This document shows, piece by piece, positions 24,496 to 33,840 of a stretch of DNA of 64,000 nucleotides. How positions within the stretch are numbered: the first letter of the stretch is position 1; each line of letters opens with the position of its first letter. Location: NCBI RefSeq assembly GCF_900182905.1, contig NZ_FXUF01000014.1, positions 40,590 to 104,589 on the forward strand, in the 5' to 3' direction. Under the pieces are notes generated by a model. That model saw nothing but the letters and a program-made list of their open reading frames with translations. It did not search any database and had not been told where the DNA came from. The position numbers and the translations under genes are program-made. The DNA comes from Anoxynatronum buryatiense (GTDB lineage: Bacteria > Bacillota > Clostridia > Peptostreptococcales > Tindalliaceae).

Positions 24496-26505
24496 TTAAC
24501 CGTCACGCACCGGCAGGGTGAAGAACAGGTGGGTGCCATGCCCTTCTTTACTTTCAATCCAGATTTCACCGCCGTGCTGTTCTACGATATGCTTGCAGAT
24601 ATATAACCCAAGTCCGGTGCCGGTATCTTGACCGCCGCCGGATTTTTGTTTTTTGCTGTACCGCTCAAAAATATGAGGAAGCCGTTCTGCCGCGATTCCA
24701 ACGCCGGTATCTGACACACAGATGAGAATGTTGTCATTGTTCTTCTTTGCAGATATGGTAATCACGCCGTCTGCGGTGAAGCGCACTGCATTGGAAACAA
24801 GGTTGACAATGACCTGCGAAATTCGCGCCGGGTCGGCATCGATGGCGGGAAGTCCTCTTTCGATACGGATGTCCAGCCGGTTCCGGTTTTTGTTCAGGAT
24901 CGGGTAATGGGTTTCAATGGCCGCATGGATGATTTCATCTGTATAGCAGCGCACTGGCTCCATGACCATACGCCCTTCTTCCATGCGGGTCACATCCAGA
25001 ATCTGTCCCACCATCAGGGAAAGTCGCTCTGCCTCAGAGGAAATCAGCGTCATTCGGCGGGATACCTCGCTGCTGTCCAGCGTGTCAGGCCGCTCCGCAA
25101 GTTGCTTGGTGATCTGGGCATAGCCGGACACGACCGTCAGCGGCGTTTTCAGTTCGTGGGAAACATCACCTAAAAATTCTGTTTTCATCCGGTTCAGGCT
25201 TTCCAAAGCTGTATTCTCCGCTTCCAGCTTCTGCTCCATTTTTTTGGCTTCCCCCAGCACACGATTGTTCATTTGAAACAATGACACCGACTGTGCCAGC
25301 ACGAACACCAGCATCGCAATTTCAGATATGGGGGTGTTGTCCCGGGCACCGAACAACTCGCTATACATCATAATGTCGGAAAGGGCTGCCAGGAAAAAGA
25401 CCGCTATGCCAAACATCGCAACTGCCTGTTCCTTATTAATCGAGTTGCGCATTTTCCAAAACAAACCGGCAATTCCCAAGGCAATACACATCACAAGCAG
25501 TATTTGATACACGATCAATCCTGAAGTGTAAAAAATGGAATCTCCAAACAGCACACACACGCCGTAAAGGCAGGAGCCGAGAATCGCCGTGTATTGAATG
25601 CCCCGCAGAAATTTCCCGGTGGCATACTGTCCAAGATACAGTGCAAGAAAAACAGACAGCAGGACCATGCTCAGGTATTCCAGCATAAAAGAGAGGTTTC
25701 CGGGAATGGGGAAATAAATCCAGGCCTGACTTTGCAGGCATTCGCGCAGTGCCATGACGAGGCAGGCAAGCGCAAAATACAAGGTTTCCCGGGTGCGGGA
25801 GAGCATCAGGTAAATGCCCAGCAGCAAGACAGATGCACACAAAAACGCGCCCATAATGACAATTCCCTTTATCCGACCAAAAAAGAAGGGATCAGGCACT
25901 GTTCCACCTTTGCTCAGGCTCAGTTCTGCGAGGGATGCGCCCCGCTTGGCATGGTAAAAATGCGCGCTGTGAAGAATTATGTCCATGTCACCGTTGACCG
26001 CCGCTGCATGAAAGGTGATGTTGTTTTCCCAAACCTCTGTATCTTGCTTGGTGGTGCCGGGTTGCCCGGTTTGTGCTGCGAACCTGCCGTTGACAATCAC
26101 CCGCATGGCATGGCGGCCGGAAAGGGTGAACGTCAGGGCATAGGTATCGCTGGTATCGGGAAGCTTGAGAACAAAGCGCTGAGAAAGATATTCGGCGCGT
26201 ATTTTCTCAAGGTTATCAACACTTTCGGGAACAACGTCATCAGCGTTCGTTGAAGTGAGGTATGTATTGGGGTAGTAAACTGTACTGGGAGCCAGTCGGA
26301 TGACCGTTTTGTCAAAGCTGGTGATGCCCGTCAAGTCATAGATGCCGTCTCTCTCGGAAATAACAACGTTGTTGAGTGCCTCCCCTGTCAACCAGGTTAA
26401 ACTGGTTAGATTAGCCAGTGCCGTCAGTGCTGCCGTTGTAAGAAGGGCCGCTAATACGATAGCCAAAAGCTTATGCTTATAAATCATACTTTTGATACGC
26501 AGCAT
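24496..26505 (-). CDS. Membrane sensor histidine kinase with 7TM-type sensor region
   Basis: This 669-residue protein has an N-terminal membrane anchor (LLAIVLAALLTTAALTALA), an extracytoplasmic beta-rich domain to about residue 210, then about seven hydrophobic segments (roughly 215-400) as in 7TMR-DISM sensors. A short coiled coil, a HisKA domain (FLGDVSHELKTPLTVVSGYA) and an HATPase domain (NLVSNAVRFT, VSDTGVGI, GTGLGLYICKHI) follow. It should autophosphorylate and control the convergent response regulator. GGAG abuts the first ATG, so the start could be the ATG six codons in. Confidence 0.9.
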   Translation of the reverse strand: MLRIKSMIYKHKLLAIVLAALLTTAALTALANLTSLTWLTGEALNNVVISERDGIYDLTGITSFDKTVIRLAPSTVYYPNTYLTSTNADDVVPESVDNLEKIRAEYLSQRFVLKLPDTSDTYALTFTLSGRHAMRVIVNGRFAAQTGQPGTTKQDTEVWENNITFHAAAVNGDMDIILHSAHFYHAKRGASLAELSLSKGGTVPDPFFFGRIKGIVIMGAFLCASVLLLGIYLMLSRTRETLYFALACLVMALRECLQSQAWIYFPIPGNLSFMLEYLSMVLLSVFLALYLGQYATGKFLRGIQYTAILGSCLYGVCVLFGDSIFYTSGLIVYQILLVMCIALGIAGLFWKMRNSINKEQAVAMFGIAVFFLAALSDIMMYSELFGARDNTPISEIAMLVFVLAQSVSLFQMNNRVLGEAKKMEQKLEAENTALESLNRMKTEFLGDVSHELKTPLTVVSGYAQITKQLAERPDTLDSSEVSRRMTLISSEAERLSLMVGQILDVTRMEEGRMVMEPVRCYTDEIIHAAIETHYPILNKNRNRLDIRIERGLPAIDADPARISQVIVNLVSNAVRFTADGVITISAKKNNDNILICVSDTGVGIAAERLPHIFERYSKKQKSGGGQDTGTGLGLYICKHIVEQHGGEIWIESKEGHGTHLFFTLPVRDG

Positions 26506-26681
26506 CTCCTTCTTTAACCGGTCAATCTTTCCGGATGCTTTTTCATGGTTAGATAGATTCGTCTGTTCTCCGGTTGGAAGAAACCGTCTTACGATGGGCT
26601 ATTTCATTGAAGAAAAGTTCCCTGACGATGGCGTTCGGTACATCGTCATCCTTCACGCCATAGGCACGGTTTTGCGCCTGC

Positions 26682-27167
26682 TTAATACCCTTCATCCTGC
26701 CGCTGAAAATTTACTGTGTTTTTTGCCACATAAGCTTCCATAACCCCCTCAGGGGTAAGGCCCAGCTTGACTGCCAGAGCCATAAATTCCTGGAACAATT
26801 GATGGTAATTTTCAGCAGAAGTTTCTCTTTCAAAGTAGGTAGCTGCCCGGTAAACCCGCTGAAACTGGTCGCAGGAATCGACGGCCGCCGGCACTTCTTC
26901 CAGTTGATCAAACCGGTACCCCAGAGACAGTCCCAAACTCAGAAGAAAATGCAGTCCGTCCACATATTCCTCCAGGATCACCGAGGGGGGAGACGGGGGC
27001 TTCAGGCTCCAGAATTTGAAGCAACGGGTTTCGTTGGCCAGTTCTCCCAATTCCACCTGAAAAGCCAGTATTTTTCGACCAGTGAGGTCTTCCGCTTCAA
27101 GGCGGTGATTTTGTTGAATGTGTTTGTCAAGTTGTGCCTGCATGTCAAATAGATGGTTCCAGTTCAA
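26682..27167 (-). CDS. dUTP diphosphatase, all-alpha (dUTPase_2 family)
   Basis: The 161-residue protein fits the dimeric all-alpha NTP pyrophosphatase fold. Metal-binding acidic motifs are VELGELANETRCFKFWS and ILEEYVDGLHFLLSLG, and the C-terminus has AYVAKNTVNFQRQDEGY, the arrangement of phage- and Clostridia-type dUTPases. It hydrolyses dUTP to dUMP, keeping uracil out of DNA. It follows the aldolase-family gene on the same strand with a 45-bp gap that contains an AGGAGG-like site. Confidence 0.88.
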   Translation of the reverse strand: MNWNHLFDMQAQLDKHIQQNHRLEAEDLTGRKILAFQVELGELANETRCFKFWSLKPPSPPSVILEEYVDGLHFLLSLGLSLGYRFDQLEEVPAAVDSCDQFQRVYRAATYFERETSAENYHQLFQEFMALAVKLGLTPEGVMEAYVAKNTVNFQRQDEGY

Positions 27168-27212
27168 AGCAGCTTCCTCCTGACAGTTGTGATTACTTGA
27201 AACATTTCCTGT

Positions 27213-28097
27213 TTATGCCAACGCTCCATAGATCCGCAGTGTGTCCGCCACCAGTGCCGCTTCTTCGTTTTGAAGAGGCATCAATGGGCGACGCGGAATA
27301 CCACCGGTATAGCCCAGCAGGTCCGCTGCTGTCTTCAATGCTGAAACGCCTTTTCCCCGGGTAACCAGATGATTGATAGCCAGCATTTTCAGCTGTAACT
27401 GCCTGGCTTCTTCCAGGTCTCCGGCATGAAATAAATCCATCAGCCGGCAGCATTCTTGAGGCAGAATATTGGCCAGGGCCAGGGTGGCTCCCTGGGCACC
27501 CAAAGAAAGGGCCGGCAGCAGATACCCTGCATTTCCGGCAAAAACTGCAAAATCAGGTGCCGCATCCCGAATTATCTCTGCCAACTGAACAATATTACCG
27601 GAGGTATCCTTTATGCCCTGGATATTTTCATGCTGGGACAGTCTGGTCACCAGTGCCGATCCCAGATTCAGTCCCGTATTGGCAGGCATATTATACATCA
27701 TAACTGGGACCGGGCAGGCGTCGGCCACATCGGTGAAATACTGATAAAGAACACTCTCATTCATGCTCCCTGTATAGTAATGAGGCGGTAGCACCAGCAC
27801 GGCATCTGCTCCCAGCTCGGCCACCCTGTGACTAAAACGAATGGTTTCCAGCGTCGACTCACAACTGGTTCCCACAATGACTTTTTTGTTCCTGGGAAAA
27901 TGACTGATGCAAAATGCAGCCAGTGCTTCCTTTTCCTCCTGAGTCAGGTAGACAAACTCGCCATTGGATCCCAACACCACAATTCCAGATAGGTCTGTCG
28001 CCGCCCAGCGGCTTAAATTGTGGGCCATTCCCTCATAATCAATGGTTTCATCTCGTGTAAAGGGTGTGAGTACCGGTGTGTAAATGCCGTTGAACAT
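27213..28097 (-). CDS. Dihydrodipicolinate synthase-family aldolase (possibly 4-hydroxy-2-oxoglutarate aldolase type)
   Basis: The 294-residue TIM-barrel lyase carries the Schiff-base Lys in IQGIKDTSGN and the Tyr in MMYNMPANTG. The substrate-loop motif is GSNGEFVYL; true DapA proteins usually have GTTGE here, whereas GSNGE is common in 4-hydroxy-2-oxoglutarate aldolases and related enzymes, so I do not call it dapA. It would cleave or form a C-C bond with pyruvate. The ribosome site is AAGGAGGG. No lysine biosynthesis genes are adjacent. It precedes dUTPase on the same strand. Confidence 0.85.
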   Translation of the reverse strand: MFNGIYTPVLTPFTRDETIDYEGMAHNLSRWAATDLSGIVVLGSNGEFVYLTQEEKEALAAFCISHFPRNKKVIVGTSCESTLETIRFSHRVAELGADAVLVLPPHYYTGSMNESVLYQYFTDVADACPVPVMMYNMPANTGLNLGSALVTRLSQHENIQGIKDTSGNIVQLAEIIRDAAPDFAVFAGNAGYLLPALSLGAQGATLALANILPQECCRLMDLFHAGDLEEARQLQLKMLAINHLVTRGKGVSALKTAADLLGYTGGIPRRPLMPLQNEEAALVADTLRIYGALA

Positions 28098-28170
28098 GAA
28101 GCTCCCTCCTTATCATCCGACGCCCTTGTTGATGCTTCTTCTTCAGCATACCTTATTTCTTCCAAAAGAA

Positions 28171-28206
28171 AAACCCTTTTACCGGGCACTTCCGATAAAA
28201 GGGTTT
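28171..28206 (-). terminator. Intrinsic terminator after glutamate dehydrogenase
   Basis: AAACCCTTTTA pairs with TAAAAGGGTTT, and the minus strand continues into TTTTTCTTTT. It is 44 bases beyond the gdhA stop. Confidence 0.85.
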
Positions 28207-28249
28207 CGAGTTGGACAATGACAGAACCAATTAACGGTTCAGGTTAAGT

Positions 28250-29509
28250 CTAATACCAGCCGCGGAGTTTCATGGCATCGGCCACACGCTTGATGGACAT
28301 CATGTAGGCAGCGGTTCGCATATCCACCTGATGTTCATTCATCAGTGCCCAGATATCATCAAACGCCTTGTTCATGCTCTTTTCCTGTTTTTCCTGAACT
28401 TCTTCAAAGGTCCAGTTATAACGCATCAGGTTCTGTACCCACTCGAAGTAAGAAACGGTAACACCACCGGCATTGGCCAGGATATCAGGAATCACCAGGA
28501 TACCCTTTTCATTCATGATTTTGTCTGCTTCAGGTGTGGTGGGGCCATTGGCACCTTCACACACAATTTTGGCTTTAATATCGTTGACATTGTCTGATTT
28601 AATGACATTCTCAAGAGCGCAAGGCATGAGAATATCCACATCCAGCGTCAGTACAGCGTTGCGGTCCAGTTCTTTCTGTGCGCCGGAGAATCCGGTGATC
28701 ACTTTGGTTTTATTCTGCTGGGCATATTCCATAACGGCTTTAATATCGAGGCCGTCTTCATGGTACAGGGTGCAGGATACATCAGAAATGGCAACAACCT
28801 TGGCACCCATTTCCTCCATGTACATGGCCGCGTAGGAACCTACGTTACCAAAGCCCTGAATGGCAACGGGCATCCCCTTCAGATCCATGCCTTTCTTTTG
28901 GGCTGCATAGCGGGCCATAATGGCAACCCCAAAGCCGGTAGCTTCTGTACGCGCCAGTGAACCATAGTAGCTGACGGGCTTTCCTGTGAAAACGCCGGGC
29001 TCAAAACGGCCGGTTGTTTTTTCATATTCGTCAACCATCCAGGCCATAATCTGTCCAGTGGTGCCTACATCAGGTGCTGGAATGTCAATCTTTTCGCCAA
29101 TGATAGGGGCAATGGCACGGGCATATCCTCTGGAAAGTCTTTCCAGTTCACCTTCTGACAAATCGTAAGGGTTCACGATGATTCCGCCCTTACCGCCGCC
29201 GTATGGAATGCCGACAACGCCGCACTTGAATGTCATCCAGGTGGATAGTGCCTTGACTTCGTCTCTGGTAACATCCTGATGAAAACGTACGCCGCCTTTG
29301 AAGGGACCTACTGCATCATTGTGCTGTGACCGGTAACCGATGAAAGTACGAATGGAGCCATCGTCCATTTTCACCGGGATGGATACCTGAAGAACGCGAA
29401 TGGGGTTTTTCAGAATTTCGTACACTTCAGGCGGGGTTCCCAGTTTGTCACACGCTGCTTTCACTTGCTGCTGTGCGATTTCAAACGGGTTAAGGGTTTT
29501 TTCGGCCAT
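28250..29509 (-). CDS. gdhA: Glutamate dehydrogenase (Glu/Leu/Phe/Val dehydrogenase family)
   Basis: The 419-residue hexameric-type dehydrogenase interconverts glutamate with 2-oxoglutarate and ammonia. GPFKGGVRFHQDVTRDEVKAL and the catalytic lysine segment GIPYGGGKGGI are intact; the nucleotide fold shows AIQGFGNVGSYAA, and EGANGPTTPEAD and ILANAGGVTVSYFEW are diagnostic. In amino-acid-fermenting Clostridia it usually works catabolically with NAD. The ribosome site is GAGGAGG. A strong promoter upstream contains a perfect CcpA cre site, so carbon catabolite control is likely. Confidence 0.95.
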   Translation of the reverse strand: MAEKTLNPFEIAQQQVKAACDKLGTPPEVYEILKNPIRVLQVSIPVKMDDGSIRTFIGYRSQHNDAVGPFKGGVRFHQDVTRDEVKALSTWMTFKCGVVGIPYGGGKGGIIVNPYDLSEGELERLSRGYARAIAPIIGEKIDIPAPDVGTTGQIMAWMVDEYEKTTGRFEPGVFTGKPVSYYGSLARTEATGFGVAIMARYAAQKKGMDLKGMPVAIQGFGNVGSYAAMYMEEMGAKVVAISDVSCTLYHEDGLDIKAVMEYAQQNKTKVITGFSGAQKELDRNAVLTLDVDILMPCALENVIKSDNVNDIKAKIVCEGANGPTTPEADKIMNEKGILVIPDILANAGGVTVSYFEWVQNLMRYNWTFEEVQEKQEKSMNKAFDDIWALMNEHQVDMRTAAYMMSIKRVADAMKLRGWY

Positions 29510-29585
29510 TTGACTGCCTCCTCATCATAAATGATTATTCTTGTTCAGGTGAATCTTCCTCGTTGCAGTTGCTCCCCAGAAAAGT

Positions 29586-29614
29586 GCATAACCTGAAAAC
29601 GTTTTCATTGTCAA
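29586..29614 (-). promoter_or_regulatory. gdhA promoter with a perfect catabolite-responsive element (cre)
   Basis: On the minus strand TTGACA (29609-29614) is 17 bp from TTATGC (29586-29591). The spacer contains TGAAAACGTTTTCA (29594-29607), a perfect palindrome matching the cre consensus TGWNANCGNTNWCA. CcpA bound there would block RNA polymerase. Confidence 0.7.
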
Positions 29615-29773
29615 GGAAGAACCGGACTCATTTTCAGTCTATTTGAACTTTTCCAACAGTGAAGCTTTTGCAATTCCTTGTTTTCACCTGTGTTGATCAC
29701 TTGAATTATATCACACTCATTGAAAAAGTGGTAGTTTTTTCCCCATTATTTTGGGGAGATCGATATTTTTTTA

Positions 29774-31135
29774 TCAATTATGACGAATGACGGGCTGTTG
29801 CCATTTTCCACTGCGATACATCAGCCATCCCATGAAACAAATCAATGCATTGCTGATGACCATGGCATACCAGACGCCGTGAGACCCCAGGGATGTCCAT
29901 CTTCCAAGCAGGAGAATCAGCGGGATTCTGAACACCCAAAGCCTCCCCATATCCATCATCATGGCGTAAAGGGTATGGCCTGACCCCTGAAAGGTACCCA
30001 GCAGTATTTGAAAAATGGCCATTAATGGCAGTGTCAACGTGATCAGACGGGTGTAGTCAAGACTTTGTTTTAAGACTTCCGGATCATTTTTGATGAAAGC
30101 TCCCACCACCAGATCGGCGGCCAGAAAGAGAATGATTCCGCCCAGACTCATGATGGTGATGGATCCCAGCGCCGCCGTTCTCACTGCCCGGCGTGCCCGC
30201 TCCGGCTGGCCGGCTCCCAGATTTTGACCCACCAAGGTGGCCAATGCTGTTCCAATCCCCATCACCGGCATGATAATCACCATGGAAATCCTGTTTCCAA
30301 TACCAAAAGCTGCCAGGGTTCCTTCTCCATAGCCAATGACAAAGGCATTGAGAATGATGAATCCGAAGGCTGAAAATGACTGGCCGGTGGAGGCAGGTAA
30401 TCCAATCCGAACAATTTGCGTCAATATGCCGCTGTCCATCTTCAGGTCTTTTCCCCTCAACCGAATACCGTTGCCCTGACGAAAAAGGCTGTAAACAGCA
30501 TAGACTGCAAAAAGAGTTCGCGAGAACACCGTGGCCGCTGCCACCCCCCGAATGCCCCACCCTAAAAAAAGGATGGCAATTGGATCCAGGACAATGTTCA
30601 GCAACACACCGGAAACATTCAGTACCATTGGGGTATATGTATCTCCCTGTCCCTGGCGGATGGCATTGAACACAAAAAAAGCAAAGAGGGCAGGCAGTTC
30701 CCACAGCATGATTTGAACATACTGAAGAGCGTAGACATACACAGCTCCCTGTGCACCCATCATGCGGAGCACCCAGGGAGCCGCCAGGGTTCCCATGAGA
30801 CTGATTGCCACTGCCATCAGCAGGGCAAAGGTGAGCAGCTGCCCTGCCACTTTCGTTGCCTGTGCAGGGCTGCCAGCGCCACTGAACCTTGAAATTAGCG
30901 CTGTGCCGGCAATGTTGACACCCATTCCCAGGGAAAGGGTAAAATAGAGCACAGGGAAAACCAAAATAATAGCTGCCAATTCTGAAGTTCCCAGATAGTT
31001 TCCCACCCAGTAAGTATCTGCCAGGCTGTACAGCATCTGTACAAAGTTATTGAACATGAGGGGGAGGGCCATGGTAATGAGAATTTTTGGCAGTGATCCG
31101 GATAATATCATGGCCCTTTTATCATTGATTTCCAT
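29774..31135 (-). CDS. MATE-family multidrug/sodium antiporter
   Basis: This 453-residue protein has about twelve hydrophobic segments in two repeated halves. The N-terminal ILITMALPLMFNNFVQMLYSLADTYWVG and ALISRFSGAG, and the second-half RIGLPASTGQSFSAFGFIILN and TLVGQNLGAG, match MATE exporters of the DinF/NorM superfamily, which export cationic compounds using a sodium or proton gradient. It is a single gene after gdhA. Substrate is unknown. Confidence 0.92.
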   Translation of the reverse strand: MEINDKRAMILSGSLPKILITMALPLMFNNFVQMLYSLADTYWVGNYLGTSELAAIILVFPVLYFTLSLGMGVNIAGTALISRFSGAGSPAQATKVAGQLLTFALLMAVAISLMGTLAAPWVLRMMGAQGAVYVYALQYVQIMLWELPALFAFFVFNAIRQGQGDTYTPMVLNVSGVLLNIVLDPIAILFLGWGIRGVAAATVFSRTLFAVYAVYSLFRQGNGIRLRGKDLKMDSGILTQIVRIGLPASTGQSFSAFGFIILNAFVIGYGEGTLAAFGIGNRISMVIIMPVMGIGTALATLVGQNLGAGQPERARRAVRTAALGSITIMSLGGIILFLAADLVVGAFIKNDPEVLKQSLDYTRLITLTLPLMAIFQILLGTFQGSGHTLYAMMMDMGRLWVFRIPLILLLGRWTSLGSHGVWYAMVISNALICFMGWLMYRSGKWQQPVIRHN

Positions 31136-31261
31136 GAAGTCGCCTGCTTTCCATAATCATCATAACATGAAAACGCCTTCCCCATTATACCATAATACAG
31201 ACACTTTGGCCTGTGATTGTCTTTCTGCGAAGGACTTTCAACGAAAGTCCCTTCACCAGAT

Positions 31262-31290
31262 TTGACCTTGCATGGTAGAATCAATACAGA
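31262..31290 (+). promoter_or_regulatory. Possible panC promoter
   Basis: TTGACC and TACAGA are separated by 17 bp. A hairpin-forming GGACTTTC-AAC-GAAAGTCC lies just upstream (31232-31250) and may be an operator. Confidence 0.4.
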
Positions 31291-31336
31291 TGGTATCCTT
31301 TCGGGAGCCATACTCGTTGTGTTGGAGGCATGTATT

Positions 31337-32206
31337 ATGAAAAAACTGGAAAACATTGAAAAAATGCAGCAATTTTCCTTCCAGGCCCGAAAAAAAAGCC
31401 ACATCATTGGCCTGGTGCCCACCATGGGGGCCCTTCACCAAGGCCATCTATCTTTAATCCAGGCAGCCCGTCAGGAATGTCATGAAGTGGTGGTGAGTAT
31501 TTTTGTGAATCCCACCCAGTTTGGCGAAAACGAAGATTACGAACGTTATCCCCGCGATTGGAATCAGGACTGTTCTCTGGCGGCCGCCGCCGGTGCCACG
31601 GCTGTCTTTTTGCCCAGTGCGTCAGACATATACCCCCCCAGCTATCAAACCACCCTGCATCTGGATTCTTTGACCCAACATCTCTGCGGCGCTCATCGCC
31701 CCGGTCATTTTGATGCTGTAGCCACTGTTGTCTGCAAGCTGCTGAATATCGTCGCACCTCATCGTGCTTATTTCGGTCAAAAGGATGTTCAACAGCTGCG
31801 CGTCATTCAGCAAATGACCGCTGATCTGAACATGAACGTTGGCATTGTCCCCATGCCAACTCTCAGAGAATCAGACGGTCTTGCCATGAGCTCCCGCAAC
31901 GCTTATCTCTCCCCTTCAGAACGCCTGGCCGCCGGCATCATTTACCAGGCATTGCTGACAACTGAACAGGCGGCACAGGCTGGTGAAACATCGCCACTGA
32001 TCCTTCAACAGCTGCTGCTGTCGCATTTGGTCTCCGAACCACTGGTTCATGTGGAATATGCCGCCGTTGCAGATCCCGTCACGCTGACACCCCTTGAACA
32101 ACAGCAGTCATCCATGCTGCTGGCTGTGGCCGTGCGCATTGGTGATACCCGGTTAATTGACAACTTGCTGATCAACCTTCCCTCCTGCGCAGGTTTTACG
32201 AAGTGA
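31337..32206 (+). CDS. panC: Pantothenate synthetase
   Basis: The ATG at 31337 follows TTGGAGG and gives 289 residues. PanC joins pantoate and beta-alanine with ATP to form pantothenate, the coenzyme A precursor. LVPTMGALHQGHLSLI carries the HIGH-like nucleotide-binding motif; SIFVNPTQFGENEDYERYPR, CGAHRPGHFDAVATVVCKL, YFGQKDVQQL and LAMSSRNAYLS complete the active site. panB and panD are not adjacent, unlike the usual panBCD cluster. The last 11 bases overlap the convergent MmcQ/YjbR gene. Confidence 0.95.
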   Translation: MKKLENIEKMQQFSFQARKKSHIIGLVPTMGALHQGHLSLIQAARQECHEVVVSIFVNPTQFGENEDYERYPRDWNQDCSLAAAAGATAVFLPSASDIYPPSYQTTLHLDSLTQHLCGAHRPGHFDAVATVVCKLLNIVAPHRAYFGQKDVQQLRVIQQMTADLNMNVGIVPMPTLRESDGLAMSSRNAYLSPSERLAAGIIYQALLTTEQAAQAGETSPLILQQLLLSHLVSEPLVHVEYAAVADPVTLTPLEQQQSSMLLAVAVRIGDTRLIDNLLINLPSCAGFTK

Positions 32207-32573
32207 CTTCTTCTCCCAGCAGCTCCCGCTGTTTTTTCTTGCTGAGGGAGCTGACAATCAGCTCATGGGACATGTCAATCATTTGCCGCAGCACTTCACT
32301 TGGCACCTGACCGTCCAGATCCACTGAATTCCAATGTTCCTTGTTCATGTAGTACCCCGGGCGAATTTCCGGATAAGTGGCTCTCAGATGCTGTCCAAAG
32401 GACGGCTCACATTTCAGCGTGAGGATATGCCGTCCTTCATTGTCATGTCCCAGCATGCCGAACATTTTTCCACCCACCTGGTAACGGTCAACACCCCATT
32501 CTTCCTTATAATCTTTTTCTGCAGCCGGCCGGCCCAGACAGTAGGCGTCCAGCCATTCGTATGTTTGTTTCAT
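32196..32573 (-). CDS. MmcQ/YjbR family protein
   Basis: The ATG at 32573 follows GGAGGCGC and gives 125 residues. The family has a CyaY-like fold and is often called a predicted DNA-binding protein, without a proved role. The recognisable segments are KMFGMLG near the middle and the C-terminal signature PGYYMNKEHWNSVDLDG. It converges on panC with an 11-base overlap. No function beyond family membership can be given. Confidence 0.85.
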   Translation of the reverse strand: MKQTYEWLDAYCLGRPAAEKDYKEEWGVDRYQVGGKMFGMLGHDNEGRHILTLKCEPSFGQHLRATYPEIRPGYYMNKEHWNSVDLDGQVPSEVLRQMIDMSHELIVSSLSKKKQRELLGEEVTS

Positions 32574-32708
32574 GATGCGCCTCCTTTTTCTCCGTTGATG
32601 ATTGATCGACAGCACAGCGTGCTTACTGATTACCTGCTTCCATTATCCCCTGATTCTCATTTTTCATCAAGGTGTCTTTTCATACGTATTCATTTCCATA
32701 GCAAAAAA

Positions 32709-32960
32709 AGTGCCCTCAATAGGGCACTCAGACTGTAGACAAAATAAGATGAAGACAAGGGATTTGGTAAGGGACAACCTTGGAAATCTTGTCAGTGTTT
32801 TTTCGAAAAGGAGAGAAAACCGCCAGCGCCTGCTGTTTGAGCGCAGCGAGTTCAGGTGCTGTTTTCGAGACTTTCGACTAAAAACACACAAGATTGGAAT
32901 CAGCTGGCCAGTCCAAATCCCTTTGTCTTCAGCCTCAGTGCCCTCAATAGGGCACTCAAT
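32709..32960. repeat. Long imperfect palindromic intergenic element (MITE-like)
   Basis: Both ends carry the same small hairpin AGTGCCCT-CAAT-AGGGCACT (32709-32728 and near 32938-32957). Inside, GAAGACAAGGGATTTGG (from 32755) is mirrored by CCAAATCCCTTTGTCTTC (from 32913), and further AATCTTGT / CGAAA / GAAAAC blocks also pair, so both arms fold on each other around a GC-rich centre containing TTTGAGCGCAGCGAG. No coding potential is seen. It looks like a non-autonomous mobile element or a structured transcript. Confidence 0.7.
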
Positions 32961-33068
32961 GTGACAGGCAAGGCACTTTGGTCAGGGCAACTCCTTGCCG
33001 GGCTTCTTGCCTGTATCGTATGATGCCGGTGGCCGAAAGCATGCCATGACCTGAAGCTTCTTTTTCTG

Positions 33069-33791
33069 TTAAACTGTTTTGATACACTGAATCAATGCTT
33101 CTGCATATGTTTCCGGCTGGAAGAACAGGGCTTCGTGGCTGCCCTGCAGTTCGACCACCGGTGCTTCTCCCAGGCTTTGGAACATGCCCACAAAGGCACC
33201 CGGCGGCAGCGACAGATCTTCAGTGCAATACAGCAATACCCGGGGTGTCTCCAGTTGCGCAAAGGCATTCGCTTCAATGGGTGTATCGAAGAGTGCCAGC
33301 GGCTGGGGAACCAGGTGGCTGATTAAACGATTCTGCTCTTCTTCTGAAACACCACTGGCCAGCGCCCCCCGAATGAAATCCTCCATTAACGGAATACTGT
33401 GATCCGGTGTCGCCAATGCCATTTGCTTAATTCCCATGGCCATTTCCTGATCGGGAATCATATCAAACTGACTCTTTCCCTGGGGCAGAATCCATGCATT
33501 GTTAAAGACTATTTTGCCGATTTTATCCGCCACCTTCGGTGCAGTCATCTGAATCACATGCCCGGCACTGGAATGTCCCACCAGCACCGCCGGTTCTGGC
33601 TGTTCCTCCAGTTTTTCCACCAAAGGTTTGATTGCCTGTTCATAAGTAATTCCTTTTCGATCGTCTTCAGGTCCATTGCCGGCCAGCGTCACCGCTTCTG
33701 CCTCATATCCCTTCTCTTTCAGCGCTTTGATAACACCTTCCCAGCAAGAAGCATTGTGCCATGCGCCATGAACCAAAATGATTTTCTCCAT
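33069..33791 (-). CDS. Alpha/beta hydrolase (esterase of the plant MES/EstC-like type)
   Basis: The 240-residue protein has the oxyanion-hole motif LVHGAWHNASCW, the nucleophile elbow LVGHSSAGHVI with Ser, an acid in LLYCTEDLSLPPG and a late His in LQGSHEALFFQPE. This is the order of the methyl-esterase / hydroxynitrile lyase-like hydrolases. The start at 33791 has GGAGG ten bases upstream. It follows the DUF1904 gene by 49 bp, probably in one operon driven by the sigma-54 promoter at 34300-34316. The substrate is unknown. Confidence 0.88.
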   Translation of the reverse strand: MEKIILVHGAWHNASCWEGVIKALKEKGYEAEAVTLAGNGPEDDRKGITYEQAIKPLVEKLEEQPEPAVLVGHSSAGHVIQMTAPKVADKIGKIVFNNAWILPQGKSQFDMIPDQEMAMGIKQMALATPDHSIPLMEDFIRGALASGVSEEEQNRLISHLVPQPLALFDTPIEANAFAQLETPRVLLYCTEDLSLPPGAFVGMFQSLGEAPVVELQGSHEALFFQPETYAEALIQCIKTV

Positions 33792-33840
33792 GATTTTCTC
33801 CTCCTTTTTTGATGATTCCTTTTGACGATTTTGGCAGTTC

